From Absidia repens (taxonomy: Eukaryota > Mucoromycota > Mucoromycetes > Mucorales > Cunninghamellaceae), in the NCBI GenBank assembly GCA_002105175.1, contig MCGE01000013.1, forward strand, positions 62,001 to 126,000: 64,000 nucleotides of DNA, given 5' to 3'. Below, piece by piece: positions 1 to 13,419 of the stretch. The position numbers were made by a program, and so were the translations under genes. Within the stretch, counting starts at the first letter, position 1. Every line of letters starts with the position of its first letter. The notes under the pieces were generated by a model that was given only the letters and a program-made list of their open reading frames with translations, had not been told where the DNA came from and ran no database searches.

Positions 1-563
1 GAGAAGACTAATATCAAAAAGGCAAACACGGCGAGAATCGCAATCACAGGTAAGTCTTGAATACCATCCTTGATTTGAAGAGCGATATCTTGTAAAAGAC
101 CAGATGATGTGACAGCATTACCGAGAGCCATCCCGCCTTGCGCCAGCACAACCACAGACCATAAGAAAGCATTCAAATCATCTTTGTTCAAGACCCCCGT
201 GCCAAAAAACATGAACAATGGAATCGCGGCAATCACACCAGTGGAACCCACGGCATCTTGAATGCTTGATTCGGCGCACCAAAGGGCAATGGTGATAATA
301 GAGATAAACATGACAAATACTTGCGTCATGGATACCTTTCCCGTTGTAGGCTTGATTTTGTTAAGTCGAGGAACATCACGATCAGGACGATAAATCAACA
401 GTAGCAAACTCCAACACGTAAAAATACAGATAATGGCGATCGGAAGAGCTGCACCAAACCAGATACCCCATCCTGGATTCGGATTCATGTATTGCAAGGT
501 GATGATATTCTGCGGTGAGGAGATAGGAGAGGTCATGCCACCGATACAGCTTGCCAAAGCTAG

Positions 564-602
<39 letters not shown>

Positions 603-2243
603 TCAGTATCATACTGCAATACTGCATAAGCGCTCCCTCTTCCCCCTCCCTCCTTCCTCTATACGTTACCTATACCAAGGATTAAACATGAGCCAACACT
701 AGTATGATCAGGTAATGTACGAAGGATAGGGTCGATCAACGAGAAGCAGAGCACAGGTGTAGCCACATTGGAAATCCACATACTAAGGAAGGTAGATACA
801 AACATTATAGCCAACAGAACCCACCGAGGACGTGTACCGGCCCGGGATAAGACATGAGTGGCAAATGCTTTAGCGATACCGTATTTGGAAAGCGCCGCGG
901 CCAATGCAAATCCACCCAATAGCATCATGATGGTATCACTAAACATAGAAGCAAACACCTCCTTGGAAGCCGTCTTGGCATCCATAGGAGACCCGTCCTC
1001 ATTTCGCATAATACCAAGAAGGACGACCAAGAAAGGGATCAACAGCGAGGTGGCATAAAGAGGAACGGCTTCTGTCGCCCACATGATGGCAGCAAAAATC
1101 AGCAATGCAAAGCAATAGTTTTCGGACTGGTGAGCAAAGATGTGTACGTTGAGCAGAATGATGAAGACCACAATCGCCAAAAGAAAAAAGCACATATGAC
1201 GGATCAAAGAGGCTTCCAGCTGAATAAACCCAACCGAGTATTTCTTGCGAGACTGCGTGGCATTCTTGACATGTGCATCGAGTTTCCTTCGTTCTTGACT
1301 AACCATCTCTCGCCATACCGTATTGCGATCATAGGTCACTTGGTCACGGAGATGAGATTTCATTTGGCGCAGCGCAAGATGAGTGTCCCCTTGACAAAAT
1401 GCATTGGCATAAAGCTTTTCCACACGGAGGATTTGGGATTGGAGGACTTGGATGGTTTGAGGCATAAAGGGACGAGAGTCGAGGACCATTTTTTTCAAAT
1501 ACTGAGATCGTAGATCGCCATCCAGGACCTTGTCGTGTTTCTTGAGGATCTTTTGAAAAGCTGACTTGTTCAAATCAATGTAGGATTCCAGTTCAGACAG
1601 AGACACATACAAGTTGATCAATCGAGCACGTAAGTCCACCAATGCTTGAACATGTGAAGACGTAGTGGAGTGAAGTGAGAATCTGGACTCCAAGGAAGGT
1701 CGCCGCTTCGCTATCTCTATGGAAGGTTGTTTTTCGTCGTTGCTAGTGGTGCCACCATTTACATTCAAAGTCGAGTCCAATGTTTCCAGATTGTGTATAT
1801 GGTTGTTGTTGTTGTTGTTGTTGTTGTTGGGATAATACTCGACATCGTCACCTTGTACAACATCAGTAGAAGCTTCAAGTTCATCCAAGAGAGTATAGAG
1901 TTCAGATTCCTTTTGGGTATAAAAATCAAACACCTTTTCCAGTTGCAGATCCAATTGAGTCAAAAACACATTTTCATCCAAATGACTTGTGGTTGTTGGC
2001 GTCGCTTGTTCACCTTCATCTTGCCTAGCTTTTTCTTTTTGGTTCATAGCGTCCACACGTTCCTTTTCCAGTTGAAATATGATCTTTTTCAAATGATCAT
2101 AGCTATATTAAAAGATACCGTTAGATGTGATTGGCTATTAATGCGACAGGTAAATGACAACCAGAAAAAATAAAAACTTACGCAACATATTTATCCATCC
2201 AATCCGGCACCGCGTTGAATTGCAGGGAATGGGAAAATTTCAT
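1..2243 (-). CDS. SPX-domain low-affinity phosphate transporter (SLC13 / PHO87-PHO90-PHO91 type), 3' end outside window
   Basis: Plasma-membrane or vacuolar phosphate transporter with a regulatory SPX domain. Exons, 5' to 3': 2243-2182, 2102-670, 559-1; the reading frame is still open at base 1, so the C-terminus is missing. The start gives MKFSHSLQFNAVPDW, the typical SPX N-terminus, directly followed after splicing by YDHLKK. The SPX region spans about residues 1-300, with a run of nine Asn encoded by (GTT)n on the plus strand near 1803-1829. Several hydrophobic segments follow from about residue 310. The SLC13 motif GGMTSPISSPQN is seen just after the second intron. That intron carries a 37-nt poly(A) run on the plus strand (564-600). 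SPX domains sense inositol pyrophosphates in known family members. PHO91 versus PHO87/90 cannot be decided from the part present. Confidence 0.93.
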
Positions 2244-3476
2244 TTTGAATGGTTGAGGTATAAAATTAAATGAATGGCAATGGATGAAGTTCGAAAAAAC
2301 AGTAATGGAGACGGAGAGAAAGAAGGAATAATTGAAAAGCATCTCACTATTTATTATATTCTATAAACTCCGCCCAACGCACTTTTTTGCCAAAATAAAA
2401 ATATTCCGTATCAAAAACACACAAATTTGGGTTTTCGATTCGCCTAAAAAGAGTTCATTTACCCTCACGTGTGGTCAAGTGAGGTCCTGTGAACCGCCCC
2501 CTTTTTTATTACTCTATTTTTCTACTCTCTTCTCACCTATATATTCACCGTCATTCTTATTTATGCCAATGCCATCATTTCTATCATCTGCACAACGTTT
2601 GGTTTTGAATGATTAAATGGTTTTCTTTTTATGTATAATATGACAAATCCATTTCTTCTTCTGGTCTAATCTAAACAAAATGGTAAAATCATTTCCCTTT
2701 ACTATTTACGGGAACATCAGAAACAGATAATTTGGTTAAAAAAAGGCCTTTTCAATGCTGGTGGTTTCAACCAATCAAAATACACACGTGCAACAATGCG
2801 CATTCCTGACTCGGTTGGTGATCGTTTGATAGATATGGCTGAGCTGTTGTTTAATCAAAAAAGAATTTCCCATCTTTGCTCTATCCGCCATTTTAATTTT
2901 ATTTTATTTTCAGGGGAGACACGCTAGTACCTGGATCTATGTTTCTGTAACAATAATAAACAAGACCTGACGTAAATCCGTTACGTAGAATAGGATTAGG
3001 TTTAACAATCTTATTTTGTCATTCTACAAGAGTTTTAATTTTTTATGATTGGATGGATATGATAAATGTCCAATATCATATATACGTACATACATAATTT
3101 TGTGCCGATAAAGACCAAACTACTCTGATGATTTCCCGTCCTGACGTAGACTTTTTTGTTTGTTTGTTATCTGGCTACATAAAATCCTATGATTACTGGT
3201 ATGGTTTCAGAATAATTGTAAATATGACAGTAAAAGGCATAATGACAAAAACAAAGGGATACAGCAGATAGTCACAATGAAAAAGGAACATAAAATAGGT
3301 AGGTAGACAGCATAAAGACAAGTTGATAAAGAAAAAAAAATATATATTCAAGTTTATTATATACAATGGGTAATCACAAAAGGGAAGACAAACATGAGGA
3401 TAATTTGACTAAATTCTATTACTAATGCTACTAACTACTAACTACTAACTTCTAACTACTAATTACTATGCTAATA
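2244..3476. other. Intergenic region between phosphate transporter and HIR3
   Basis: This stretch holds the 5' flank of the phosphate transporter gene and the 3' flank of the HIR3 gene. I see no convincing coding exon. Short direct copies of CTAACTA lie at about 3430-3467, just beyond the HIR3 stop codon. AT-rich 3' UTR-like sequence lies at about 3330-3420. Confidence 0.6.
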
Positions 3477-6400
3477 CTACTGTGTCCTACCGTTGCTAAA
3501 TAAAGCTGATACCAAAGCCCTTGCCCGAAGTGAGAGTACAGACCCTTCAATGCCAGTTTCATCAGCAGTATCTTGCTCCATTGGCTCATTTCCATCTGTC
3601 GTGGTCGCTGGATGATCATCATCCTTGGTGTTGTACACTGTCGTCGTAGGTGTACTGGATGATTCTTCTTTGGAATGAGTATCGTTCGTCTGATTAACAT
3701 CTCCAGTCGTATTTTGAGTAGCTGATGTTGATAATGTTTGAGGTGATGGTATGATACTTGGTGCTGTTGCGGCGGTAGATGTGGTCATTAATTCCTGTGG
3801 TAATAGAGATTGCACTTTGGTTCGTTCGAATAGCAATATTGCAAAGCATTCTTGAATTGCAGCATCTAGACCATCCATAGAAACATAACCAAGTGCTTGG
3901 CGTCGAATATCCACCAAATCTTGTAAAACAGTCACCGTGGTGGGATTGGCATCAGCAGAAGAGATCAAGTCATTGGTCATATTTTTGCATATTTTGTCGA
4001 ATTCGTCCTTGTCTAGAGGTCCCGTGATGATTTGTTGACGTTTGGCCGATCCTTGATGGGGTAGTAATGTTTCCGTTTGTAGTACCTATAAATATATACA
4101 AATTTAAAAATATCAAAAAGTTAAATATGAGGACAATGATATTCTCGTTGCTTTTTTGTTTTTTGTTTTGCAAACTTTACCTTGATGTATGCAGATAACG
4201 CCGCCTTGAATCCTTCCTCTTCCTTGAGTAGTGTTGTTCCCGCCCTCTTCAGCTTTCGACACATATTCTTCAGAATATCCAGATCATTCGTTTCTTTTGC
4301 AAGATCAATCAAAAACGTCACATATTGCCGTATAAATACAAAATGCTTCCCCGGTCTAGTTACAACATAAATTTTGAGTGAGTTAATAATGCATCGGTGA
4401 GCCTTCCTAAAACGGTGATTGTTCCCTTACCTTTCGTGATCCGGGCGCCAAATGTTGACAAGTCCTTTGTTTGTTTGCTTCACAGTAAAAAGTTGCAGTA
4501 TTTCTGTTTTCGCCTTTTGAGCATCGTTATATATCTTGTAATGCATCCAAGCGATCTAAATAAATAAGTAATTCGTTAGAGCATTATTTATCGCCACGTT
4601 CGTTTTTTATGTTCATGTTAATATGGTTTACCTTGTATACCGGACGATGGCATACATGTTTCTTGTCTCTTTTCCGAAGTTCAGTCAACTTATCGAATAT
4701 CAAGTCAAATGCTTCCATTTTCCCAATAGGTTTAGGTTTCTGTTGTAGTTGAGAAGCGTCATCGTCAGTTGTAAGATCCACAATACCCGTCATTGAGTTG
4801 GAGTCTTCAGCAGCACGAGAGAGAGGCATTGGTGCAGTTGATGTCGTTGTTGTTGGAGGTTGGTCAGCACTGTGCATAGACGAAGCTTGATTCAAATAAA
4901 ATGTAACATCACTAGGCTAAACATACAAAGATGTTCAAAACAAAACAAACAAAACAAAACCAAAGTTTGTGAGTAAGGGCCGATTATTTTTCCGATCATA
5001 ATCCTAAATACTTACCTCAATCATTCCACGGTATAGATATTTCAAAAGAGTAGCATAGAGTTTGTAAGTTGGTTCCAGAAGTGCATTTCCAGTCGAGCCT
5101 GCATCTTGACATTGTCGAATAGATTTGATATACCAATCCAATACTTCCTATAATTCAATAATTAAGTAGAATTGATAAGCAATCAAAAGGAGGTCGGGGA
5201 CAAGAGACTAATTTACCTTCGTCGGTCTTTCAAGTTTCTTGAAGCATTTTCCAATGGCATACAGTGTCCTATTTTAAAAAAGAAAATCAGATCATAGAGT
5301 TAATTTCTATTTATATAAATATTGTGTCTTTACCTCCATTCAGAATGATCTTGACATTTGTAGTTCAAGGCACGAGAAAAGAATTCCAAAGATAATCGAT
5401 ATGGTAAAGCAGGGACCGGTTTTTTTGGTTGTACATCATGAAGGCTACCACTTTTATCTAATGTCTTCAAAGGTTGATTCCATCCAAAAGAAGCCATTTC
5501 CATAGGGGAGCATGTCATGCCATAGATCAAAGAACCAAAACTGGTGAAGAATCCAAAAAGTTGTTCCTTTTTTAGCCGATTTCCATAACTTGACAACTGC
5601 CAAGTTTTCATAAAGGAATGAAATGCTTGCTAGAAGAATATAAAAATAACAGGGTTAATCCAAAGGATCATATTACCTTTTTCGCTCTTACCTTTTGATA
5701 ATCAATAATCAAATCACGATGTGTAATGATATTGACAGCACTCCAAGTAAGTTCCTCTTCAGCAAGTTGCATCAACGTAGATCCAAGTTCATACCAACCT
5801 TGGTGGTCATCCGGGTGTAAAATCACATGGTACTATTAATTGAATTGAACGGGTTAGATGAATATTTTGCATCTCCTCTCATTTTCCGCCTACCTTGAAT
5901 TGTTCCATTGCCTCTTCAAGGTCAACCATAGTTCTGTCTGAGCTGACTTTCGGACGATTTTTAATATGTTGTCGTAGTGTCTTCCCGCGGATAAAAAACA
6001 TGTGTCCAAAGACCACTATCAAAAAAATGAAGAGATCAGAATACAGTGACAAAAGTAGACAGGCATATGCGTGCGTGTGTGTGTGTGTGTGTGTGTGGAG
6101 CTTACGAGATAAAGAGGACAAGCTTTTGTGTGTTATATCGATAGGCAGGTCGCATTGTTGCAGCATGGATTTGATGGGTTGATCGATATTGACAGGTCTT
6201 TCAAGGTAGTTTTGGATAATGTCACGATTTCGTTGGATGTAATCTACAAGGAAATGATGAATATAAATAAAACTCATGGTATCGTATCATTTTGAATGGC
6301 TATACAACTTACGGTTGTCCTCGGGAAGGTCTTCAAAGAGGGCTGATACTGTTTCAATGGCATCTTTCAAATCATTTTTCAGCGGTAGATTTCGATCGAT

Positions 6401-9400
6401 TTTCACCAAAACATCATCAATGACAAGACTGTACAAATGTTCGGCAGCTTTGCTATCCAAAGTACCATGAACAGCATGATGTTCTTCGATCAGTTCAGAC
6501 TCCGCCTAGAAAGCAATGTATGATGGTTAGCTCTTTCTAATGCTCACATTCGATAGAACGGGAACAAAAGTACTTACGACTAAATGGACACCATACAAGC
6601 AATGATAGCATTGGTAAATTCCTCGTCGGTGTTCGTCCACAGCCACCCTGCTTAGCAACTCTACCAAGTGTTGTAGGAATATGCCTATGAAGCCAAAATG
6701 AAGAGTATTAGTCATGTATATATATATATTTAATTGACTACGGTGATTGTTACCTTTTGATGCACCGCACACCTCACGTTCGCCAAGTTCATCATGCATG
6801 GTTTGTAGTAGATTTGCTAGAGGGGCCAATTTGTCATCAGAGTTTTCTTGTTTCATTTTGTGTTGAGCCAAAGTGGAAATCATCACCCATGATTTTGTCG
6901 CTACAGCATTGTACGAGTTGATTTTTGTTTTTTTTGACGGCACATGGGGAGTCATATCAGGATTTGAGAAGTTGTTGACCAAAGGAATGAAGTCAGGGTG
7001 TCGGAATGTATAAAGGATTGTTGTACGTAATATAATCATCAGGGAGTCAACGAATTGAGAGTCTAGTGATTTCGGTAGCCAATCTAAATAAAAAAAGGCC
7101 AATAGTGGACAGCATTGATTAATAAAATAATTCGTTCATTATTCGTTTTCTTCAACTATTCTTTACCTTGACATTTCGTTTCAAGTAGAAGACAAATCAA
7201 GGCGTCAATGATGGTGTCGATCTATTACATAGAAAGTGATATATGAGTACTAAGTACAGATGGCCGATAATACCAAAAACATCTTACCGAGCATAAAAGT
7301 CTAAAGAACTCCAGATCGTCGCCCTTTGATGGAACACAGTTGTTCATCATACAATCACTTCCATAAGACACAAGCTCACTCACCAAAGCTATCAAAACAT
7401 CCGTATAGCATTTCCACGCATCCAAATACCTTTCCGTTTTCATATAACACTATGAGTCGAAAAAAAGGTTAGAGCGGTTAGAGTTCCAGTATCTAGTAAG
7501 CACGCCATCCTCCCATTCCTATTGGTATTCTTACCATAGCCAGCATGGTTGTCATAGGGAAAGTGTCATGCATATTGGTATTTGATTCAGATTTGTTTTG
7601 GATAGACATCAAGGCCTCCAGCTGAGATAAAGCACCGGTATAATCATCATCATCCAGTTTTGATTTTGCTGCGACGAAATATTTATCCCATTCCAGCAGT
7701 TGTATTTTACGTTGAATTGCAGACAGATTCACAACGGCATCGTACGTACTAATTGAGCGCATAAAAAAAAAGGATGGAGACGTGAGCTTTAAAGTATTAC
7801 CATTTCGATGTCCTCCTCCCTTTTCTCTCTCCCTCTATATATTACCATGCCAAAGTCATATTCAATTCTCCATCGCTGTTGTTTTCAAACAATCGTTCGC
7901 ATTTCTTGTACCAATCCATGGCCTTGTCTACATCATTTTCGCATAGTACCAATTTTCCTTTCAAAAGCCAGTACCGTAGGAAAAGTTTCTTTTTCTTGAT
8001 CCGTTGGTCCACATTGTCAGTCAAAAAGGAAGGACTAAAGGAGTTCATCGCATCCTGAGTAACCGAGTTGCCAATCAAGTCTATCCAAAATTTGCACCGC
8101 TCTTGATATTGCTTGATCAATTTATTTTGCTTTTCCACCAGTGTCCTTTGCTTCGAGGAGAGTGTCGGACCAGCTGAAGTTGATTGCTCTGTTCGGATGG
8201 CACTAATCAGTCGATCGACAAGCTTTTCGCTTAAAGAAACCAGAAGCTAATTGAATTTATAGGGTCTGTTAATAAGTTCTTTGTATGTATTCTGCATGAC
8301 GTATTTTACTTTTCCATACCTGTATTTGCTCCGCATAAATTGTTGGCTCCATCCATAGATCTTGATAATCACTGTACAATATTCTGCTGAGTAGTTCTTG
8401 TCCCAGAGTTTCTGCGGCATCAATAGTAAGATTGGTAGTATCTTCATCCATAGCCCCAGTTTGGTGCAAATCACGCCGAAGAACCGCAATCACTGTTTGG
8501 CACAAACTATCCGCTGCACCAGAATTGGTTTCGTTCAATGAGTCGATGAATTGTCGAATAGCTGTTGATTCAGGGCTTGCCGAAGGTAAAGAGGAAGATG
8601 AGACTGCAGTTTCAAATTTGGCATATTGATGTTTCTTGCTGGAAGTTGGTACAAACAAATCATCCCTGGAAAATAACAGTAATAATATGTCGATTCGATG
8701 AGTTTCAATCCTCGACTCCCCCCCTCTTTTCCCCTAGACTTACTTGGCCTTCAGGTTTTCGAAGTTCCATGTAAAATGAGCACCAAGCTCAGACACCTTT
8801 ACATCAAAGTATTCCCAAAATGCTTCCAAGACAGATACATCTGTACCCAGTGCAACAGGTTGGAACCAAGGTGTGCTCCGACAAAGACCATTCATGTTCC
8901 CAAAAGAGTCAAATACATCTTGAGCCTTCTTATCGAGTTCATTTTCTTCCGCCATCATTTTCTTCTTGGATACTTCTTCACTTTCCTCCTTTTCCTTTTG
9001 TCTTTTTGAAGCTCTATGTAACAAAAGAAGTGATGGTTCATTGAGATCCAACATAAATAATGATGGTTTTTTAATTTAATCTATTTTTATTTTATTACCT
9101 GAGAGAAGTTCGTTTATCTTCGTGTTCATGTTCATGTTCTTGTTCATCCTCATCCTCGTCATCCCCGTCGTCCTGATTATCGCGTTTCCGTTTCAACACA
9201 TCGGTGGCATCATGATCGTTGTCGTCCATCGTCAAATCAATGACACTGCCTTTGTTGATGTCTGCTTGTTGATCATTTTGTTGAGGCGCCACTGGCAAAG
9301 AAGTCGATGTAGATGGGTCACCAGTGGAATCATGTAAAGAGCTGTTTTCGTAAAAGTGATGTAAAGTCCCTCTATTGTCTACCGTAGTCACCATTGTGCA

Positions 9401-11129
9401 GGATATATCTTGTGATAGTTCAGACTGTGTCTGCTGTTTCTCTTTGTCGTCCGGAGGTTGATTTTCCGGTGCAAGTGCTTCTGTGGTGGGTAATGTGCCG
9501 ATTTGGATACTGTCGGTGCTATTAATGATATTGTCTGTATCATTGTGTATCGTAGAGCTGATTTCCTGCTGTGCTTGATGTTCAATTGGTGTTGAAGTGT
9601 CAATGTCCATTTTTTCGTTCGCATTAGTTTCAACATCTGTCATTTCTGTATCCTGAGCGTTATTTGTTGCCGAATCATCCACAGAGTCAATATGTATTTG
9701 CACAGCTCGGTTCACTAACAGGTAGCCATCCTCCACATCCATTTTTTGATTTGGTAGATTTCCAGTGTCGGTCTTTTTCTTGTTGTATGTCTGCTTGTAT
9801 TGTTCTAATAGCGCTGCAATGAGACTTCCCCAGTTTGGCGTGGCAATATTCATGATTATAGGTTGGCTATGTTGGGAATCTACAATGTTGTCTTGTGATG
9901 GGGATAGATGGGATATATCATCGGTGGTGGTGGACGCGCTGATTTCGATCTTAGTGTTTAGACATTTTCCAAATGACCAACTAGGGAATCGCTGTAATCC
10001 TGACTTTAAATAGATGCTGCATAGGTCGTAATCGCCAATTTTGTATAGTATCTAAAAAGAAGTTGCCCCAATAAAAAGCAGTTCATGATGAGTTCATATC
10101 TTCAGAGATGTTTTCCCTTAACAGTTCCTATAAGTTTGCTTACATCACAGAGTCCTTCCATGCAACGCCACTGGATAGGTGAAATATTTCCATTGCTAAA
10201 TACAAGATGTGCCTTGTTTCCATCTTTTTGTCCAGTTGTCAAGCCAGCAATAGATATTGATTGTCGGGATGTTTGAGTTGGTTGGTTTGTAGGATCAGAA
10301 TAAAGGCCTTTTTCAAACGAGGATCGAGCTAGTCGTAAATTGCCCAATGAGGCAGCAATAAGGCCAATGCGGTGCCAAAGAGAACGCTCGGAAGGATCGA
10401 TCATAAGAGCCTATTAACAAGATATATTACAAAAATCAATTAGCATCTTCATCTTTCTGATGTGCACGTTGCCTTGTGAGGTTACCTTGATATAGTAATC
10501 CATAGCCTTTTCAAGCAGAGTATCACGTTCATCTTTAGAGCAAGAAGGGAGCTTCGATTCTTCTTCAATGATAGCAGCATAGTTCTTGAATACAAGGAAT
10601 CGTAGTAGGACCAGGGAGGAGGAATGTAGTGCATCACCTTTGGTTTGTTCCTAAGGAAGCAAAAAGAGAGAGAGAGAAAAAAAAAGGAATAGATCATGTC
10701 AATGGTCATGATACACGATGGTCTAATGTATATTCCGAACTTACTTCTGTATCTTCTTCAGTCATAACATCATTGTCCAAAATCAGTTCATACTTGGCTT
10801 TGGCGTCGACGCGTTGACCACGTTGATGAATTTTGAGCGCGGTTTGGAAGGCTTCCAGGAGATGTTCAACCTAAAATAAATATATAAATCCAATCCAAAC
10901 CGCAAGAAAGTAAACAAGAGGTACAGATTAGTATATAGTTTTCGGATGAGTTGTACAGTATGTGTATTAATATTTACCTGGATCTCGGCATTGTCCTCTT
11001 CATCAATGCTGTCGCCTTTGTTCAATGTGCGCCAGCGTATCTATATTATAAGAAACAAATAAACGTAATAAGTATTTAACCAACGTAAATATATCCAATA
11101 CATAGGTATCCTCCCCCAATACATACCAT
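3477..11129 (-). CDS. HIR3: HIR complex subunit HIR3 / CABIN1 homologue (histone transcription regulator 3)
   Basis: Scaffold subunit of the HIRA/HIR histone H3.3-H4 chaperone complex, acting in the nucleus in replication-independent nucleosome assembly. I join 25 exons: 11129-11127, 11040-10978, 10870-10745, 10650-10486, 10410-10144, 10051-9099, 9013-8744, 8665-8320, 8246-7846, 7748-7535, 7449-7288, 7221-7167, 7083-6754, 6684-6578, 6505-6313, 6243-6106, 6015-5894, 5832-5692, 5629-5334, 5268-5217, 5147-5016, 4916-4632, 4555-4431, 4355-4181, 4085-3477. They sum to 5730 nt, 1909 residues. The protein starts MIRWRTLN, like CABIN1 (MIRIAALN), then has TPR-like helices (residues about 20-210; LARSSFEKGLYSDP, ILYKIGDYDLC). 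A Ser/Thr/Asp-rich acidic insert covers about 210-525. A Cys-rich YQCYHCLYG motif lies mid-protein. Length is comparable to CABIN1 (about 2200) and fungal Hip3/Hir3 (about 1630). Exon boundaries are inferred by eye. Confidence 0.9.
6071..6095. repeat. (GT)n microsatellite in a HIR3 intron
   Basis: A GT dinucleotide run on the plus strand lies within the intron between exons 16 and 17 of HIR3. It is not predicted to affect coding sequence. Confidence 0.8.
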
Positions 11130-11358
11130 TGTCTAACTACTCGACAGAAAAATGATAAACAAAAAAGATCAAGTAAAAAAAAAAAAAAAAAAAAAGAAGC
11201 TGAAAAGGACAGCTAGGCATTTTTAAATCCCGTATTCCAGGTCAGAATCCCATTTAAAGCAGTAAACGAATTTTTTTTATTTTAATGATATACACATTCT
11301 ATACTACGAATAAACTATCAAACCATCAATCTAATCTAATTGAATCCAAATAGGTGAT

Positions 11359-13344
11359 TTAGTGAGGACCCAACATCTTGGTAGGATCGACCCATTCATC
11401 GAATTGTTCAGAGGTCAAGTAGCCCAATTCCATAGCAGCAGCCTTCAAAGTAGAACCTTCAGCATGAGCTTTCTTGGCGCACTTGGCAGCTTTGTCATAA
11501 CCAATGTAAGGGTTCAATGCAGTCACCAACATGAGAGATTCCTTCATGATACGACCAATGTTTTCTTCGTTGGCCTTGATACCGACAACACAGTTCTTGG
11601 TGAATGATCGAGAAGCATCGGAGAGAAGGCGGACAGATTGAGTGAGGTTTTTGATCATCACAGGCTTGTACACATTCAACTATAAAAAAGCGAGAAATAA
11701 AGTATTATACCGAGATGAGTCAGTTGAACTTTTTTTTTGAGGGTTCGAGATTTATCTTACTTCAAAGTGACCATTGGCGCCAGCAACGGAGACAGCAGTG
11801 TTGTTACCCATAACTTGAGAGCACACCATGGTCATAGCTTCACATTGAGTGGGGTTGACCTTACCAGGCATGATGGAGGATCCAGGTTCATTTTGAGGCA
11901 ATTCAAGTTCACCAAGACCACATCGGGGACCGGAGGCAAGGAATCGGATATCGTTAGCAATCTTCATCAAAGAGACAGCTACGGTGTTCAATTGACCGTG
12001 AGCTTCAACAATGGCATCATGGGCAGCAAGAGCTTCGAACTAGTCAGCAATTAAAAAAAAATTGATAGGTGAGAAATGTGAGCCTATATATAATATATAC
12101 ACTTTTCCATCCCTTTATATATTATAACCATCATTACCTTGTTAGGAGCGGTTCTGAAAGGAAGACCAGTGATTTCAGCAATAGCAGCAGCAACCTTTTC
12201 ATCAAAACCAATGCGGGTGTTGATACCACTACCGACGGCAGTACCACCTTGGGCCAAGTTGTACAAACGATCGAGAGAACCTTCAACGCGGTTGATACCG
12301 AAAGTGAGTTGTTGAGCATAACCAGAGAACTCTTGACCAAGAGTCAAAGGAGTGGCATCTTGTAAGTGAGTACGACCAATCTTGATGATATCCTTGAATT
12401 CATCAGATTTGGCTTGGATGGCATCACGCAATTCAGTGAGAGCAGGAATCAAACGATGAGTGATTTCGACAACAGCAGCAACATGCATAGCAGTAGGGAA
12501 ACTAGAATATTCAATTATAATGGATATGGTTAATTAATGTAAATAGGGTTTGCAACTCTTTTGGATATTAAATCACTTACGTGTCATTGGATGATTGACT
12601 CATGTTAACATGATCATTGGGATGGACAGGGGACTTGGAGCCAAGTTCACCACCAAGTAATTCAATAGCACGGTTAGAGATAACTTCATTGGCGTTCATG
12701 TTGGATTGGGTACCTGTAAAATAATAATAATAATAATTTCAAATTAATTTGATGAAACAAATTTGTGACATAATAATTTGTATTCCTTTGCTCTTTACCA
12801 CTGCCAGTTTGCCAGACAACAAGGGGGAAGTGATCAGCGAGGGAGCCATCAATAACCTAGATAATATACATATCAAAACGCCGATTAATAGCTGATCCGA
12901 TTCCATGATCCATTTCATTATTTTCATACTTCGTTAGCAGCTTGTTGGATAGCATCACCAATCTTGGGGTCCAAACCGTAAGTCACGTTAACGGAAGCAG
13001 CAGCCTTCTTCACGACACCAAAAGCTCTGATCACAGGTTCGGGCATACGTTCACGAGCACCACCAATGTCAAAGTTTTGAAGAGATCGTTGTGTTTGAGC
13101 ACCATAGTACTTATCAGCAGGGACTTGAAGATCACCAAAAGTATCACGTTCAGTACGGAACTTTTGCTGTCAGAACAAAAAAAAGTTTTTTTTGTGTAAT
13201 ACAAAACGTCAGTAAAAGGGCTCTTTTTCACTTTACCCATATGTTTCTACTTACTAAAGCGGCAGAAGCAGCGCTGAAAAGACGTGTTTGTTGACGAGTA
13301 GAGATGTTTCTCAATTGTTGAGAGGCGACGAAGGAGCGCAACAT
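11359..13344 (-). CDS. FUM1: Fumarate hydratase, class II, mitochondrial
   Basis: Catalyses reversible hydration of fumarate to L-malate in the TCA cycle. Seven exons: 13344-13255, 13166-12930, 12856-12799, 12713-12581, 12501-12138, 12039-11761, 11679-11359; 1482 nt, 493 residues, the normal size. Exon 1 encodes a 30-residue Arg/Ser/Gln-rich, acid-free N-terminus typical of a mitochondrial presequence. The body begins [21 protein letters not shown]. The superfamily signature [11 protein letters not shown] is intact (residues about 345-355), as are [10 protein letters not shown] and [10 protein letters not shown], which contribute active-site residues in known fumarases. No Met codon lies shortly after the presequence, so a cytosolic form would need incomplete import (as in yeast) or another start. 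The 5' leader contains a 35-nt poly(A) run (13382-13416). Confidence 0.97.
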
Positions 13345-13381
13345 GTTGAATCTAATGTTTAGAAAAGGTGAAACGTAAAAG

Positions 13382-13419
<38 letters not shown>

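Noticed and set aside
382..702. Lys-run and Phe-run frames over 564-600
   Set aside because: They are produced by the poly(A) tract inside an intron of the phosphate transporter gene.
11359..11679. Separate 106-residue protein starting at 11679
   Set aside because: The first codon is TTG and the segment is the last exon of fumarase, joined in frame to the GHFE end of exon 6.
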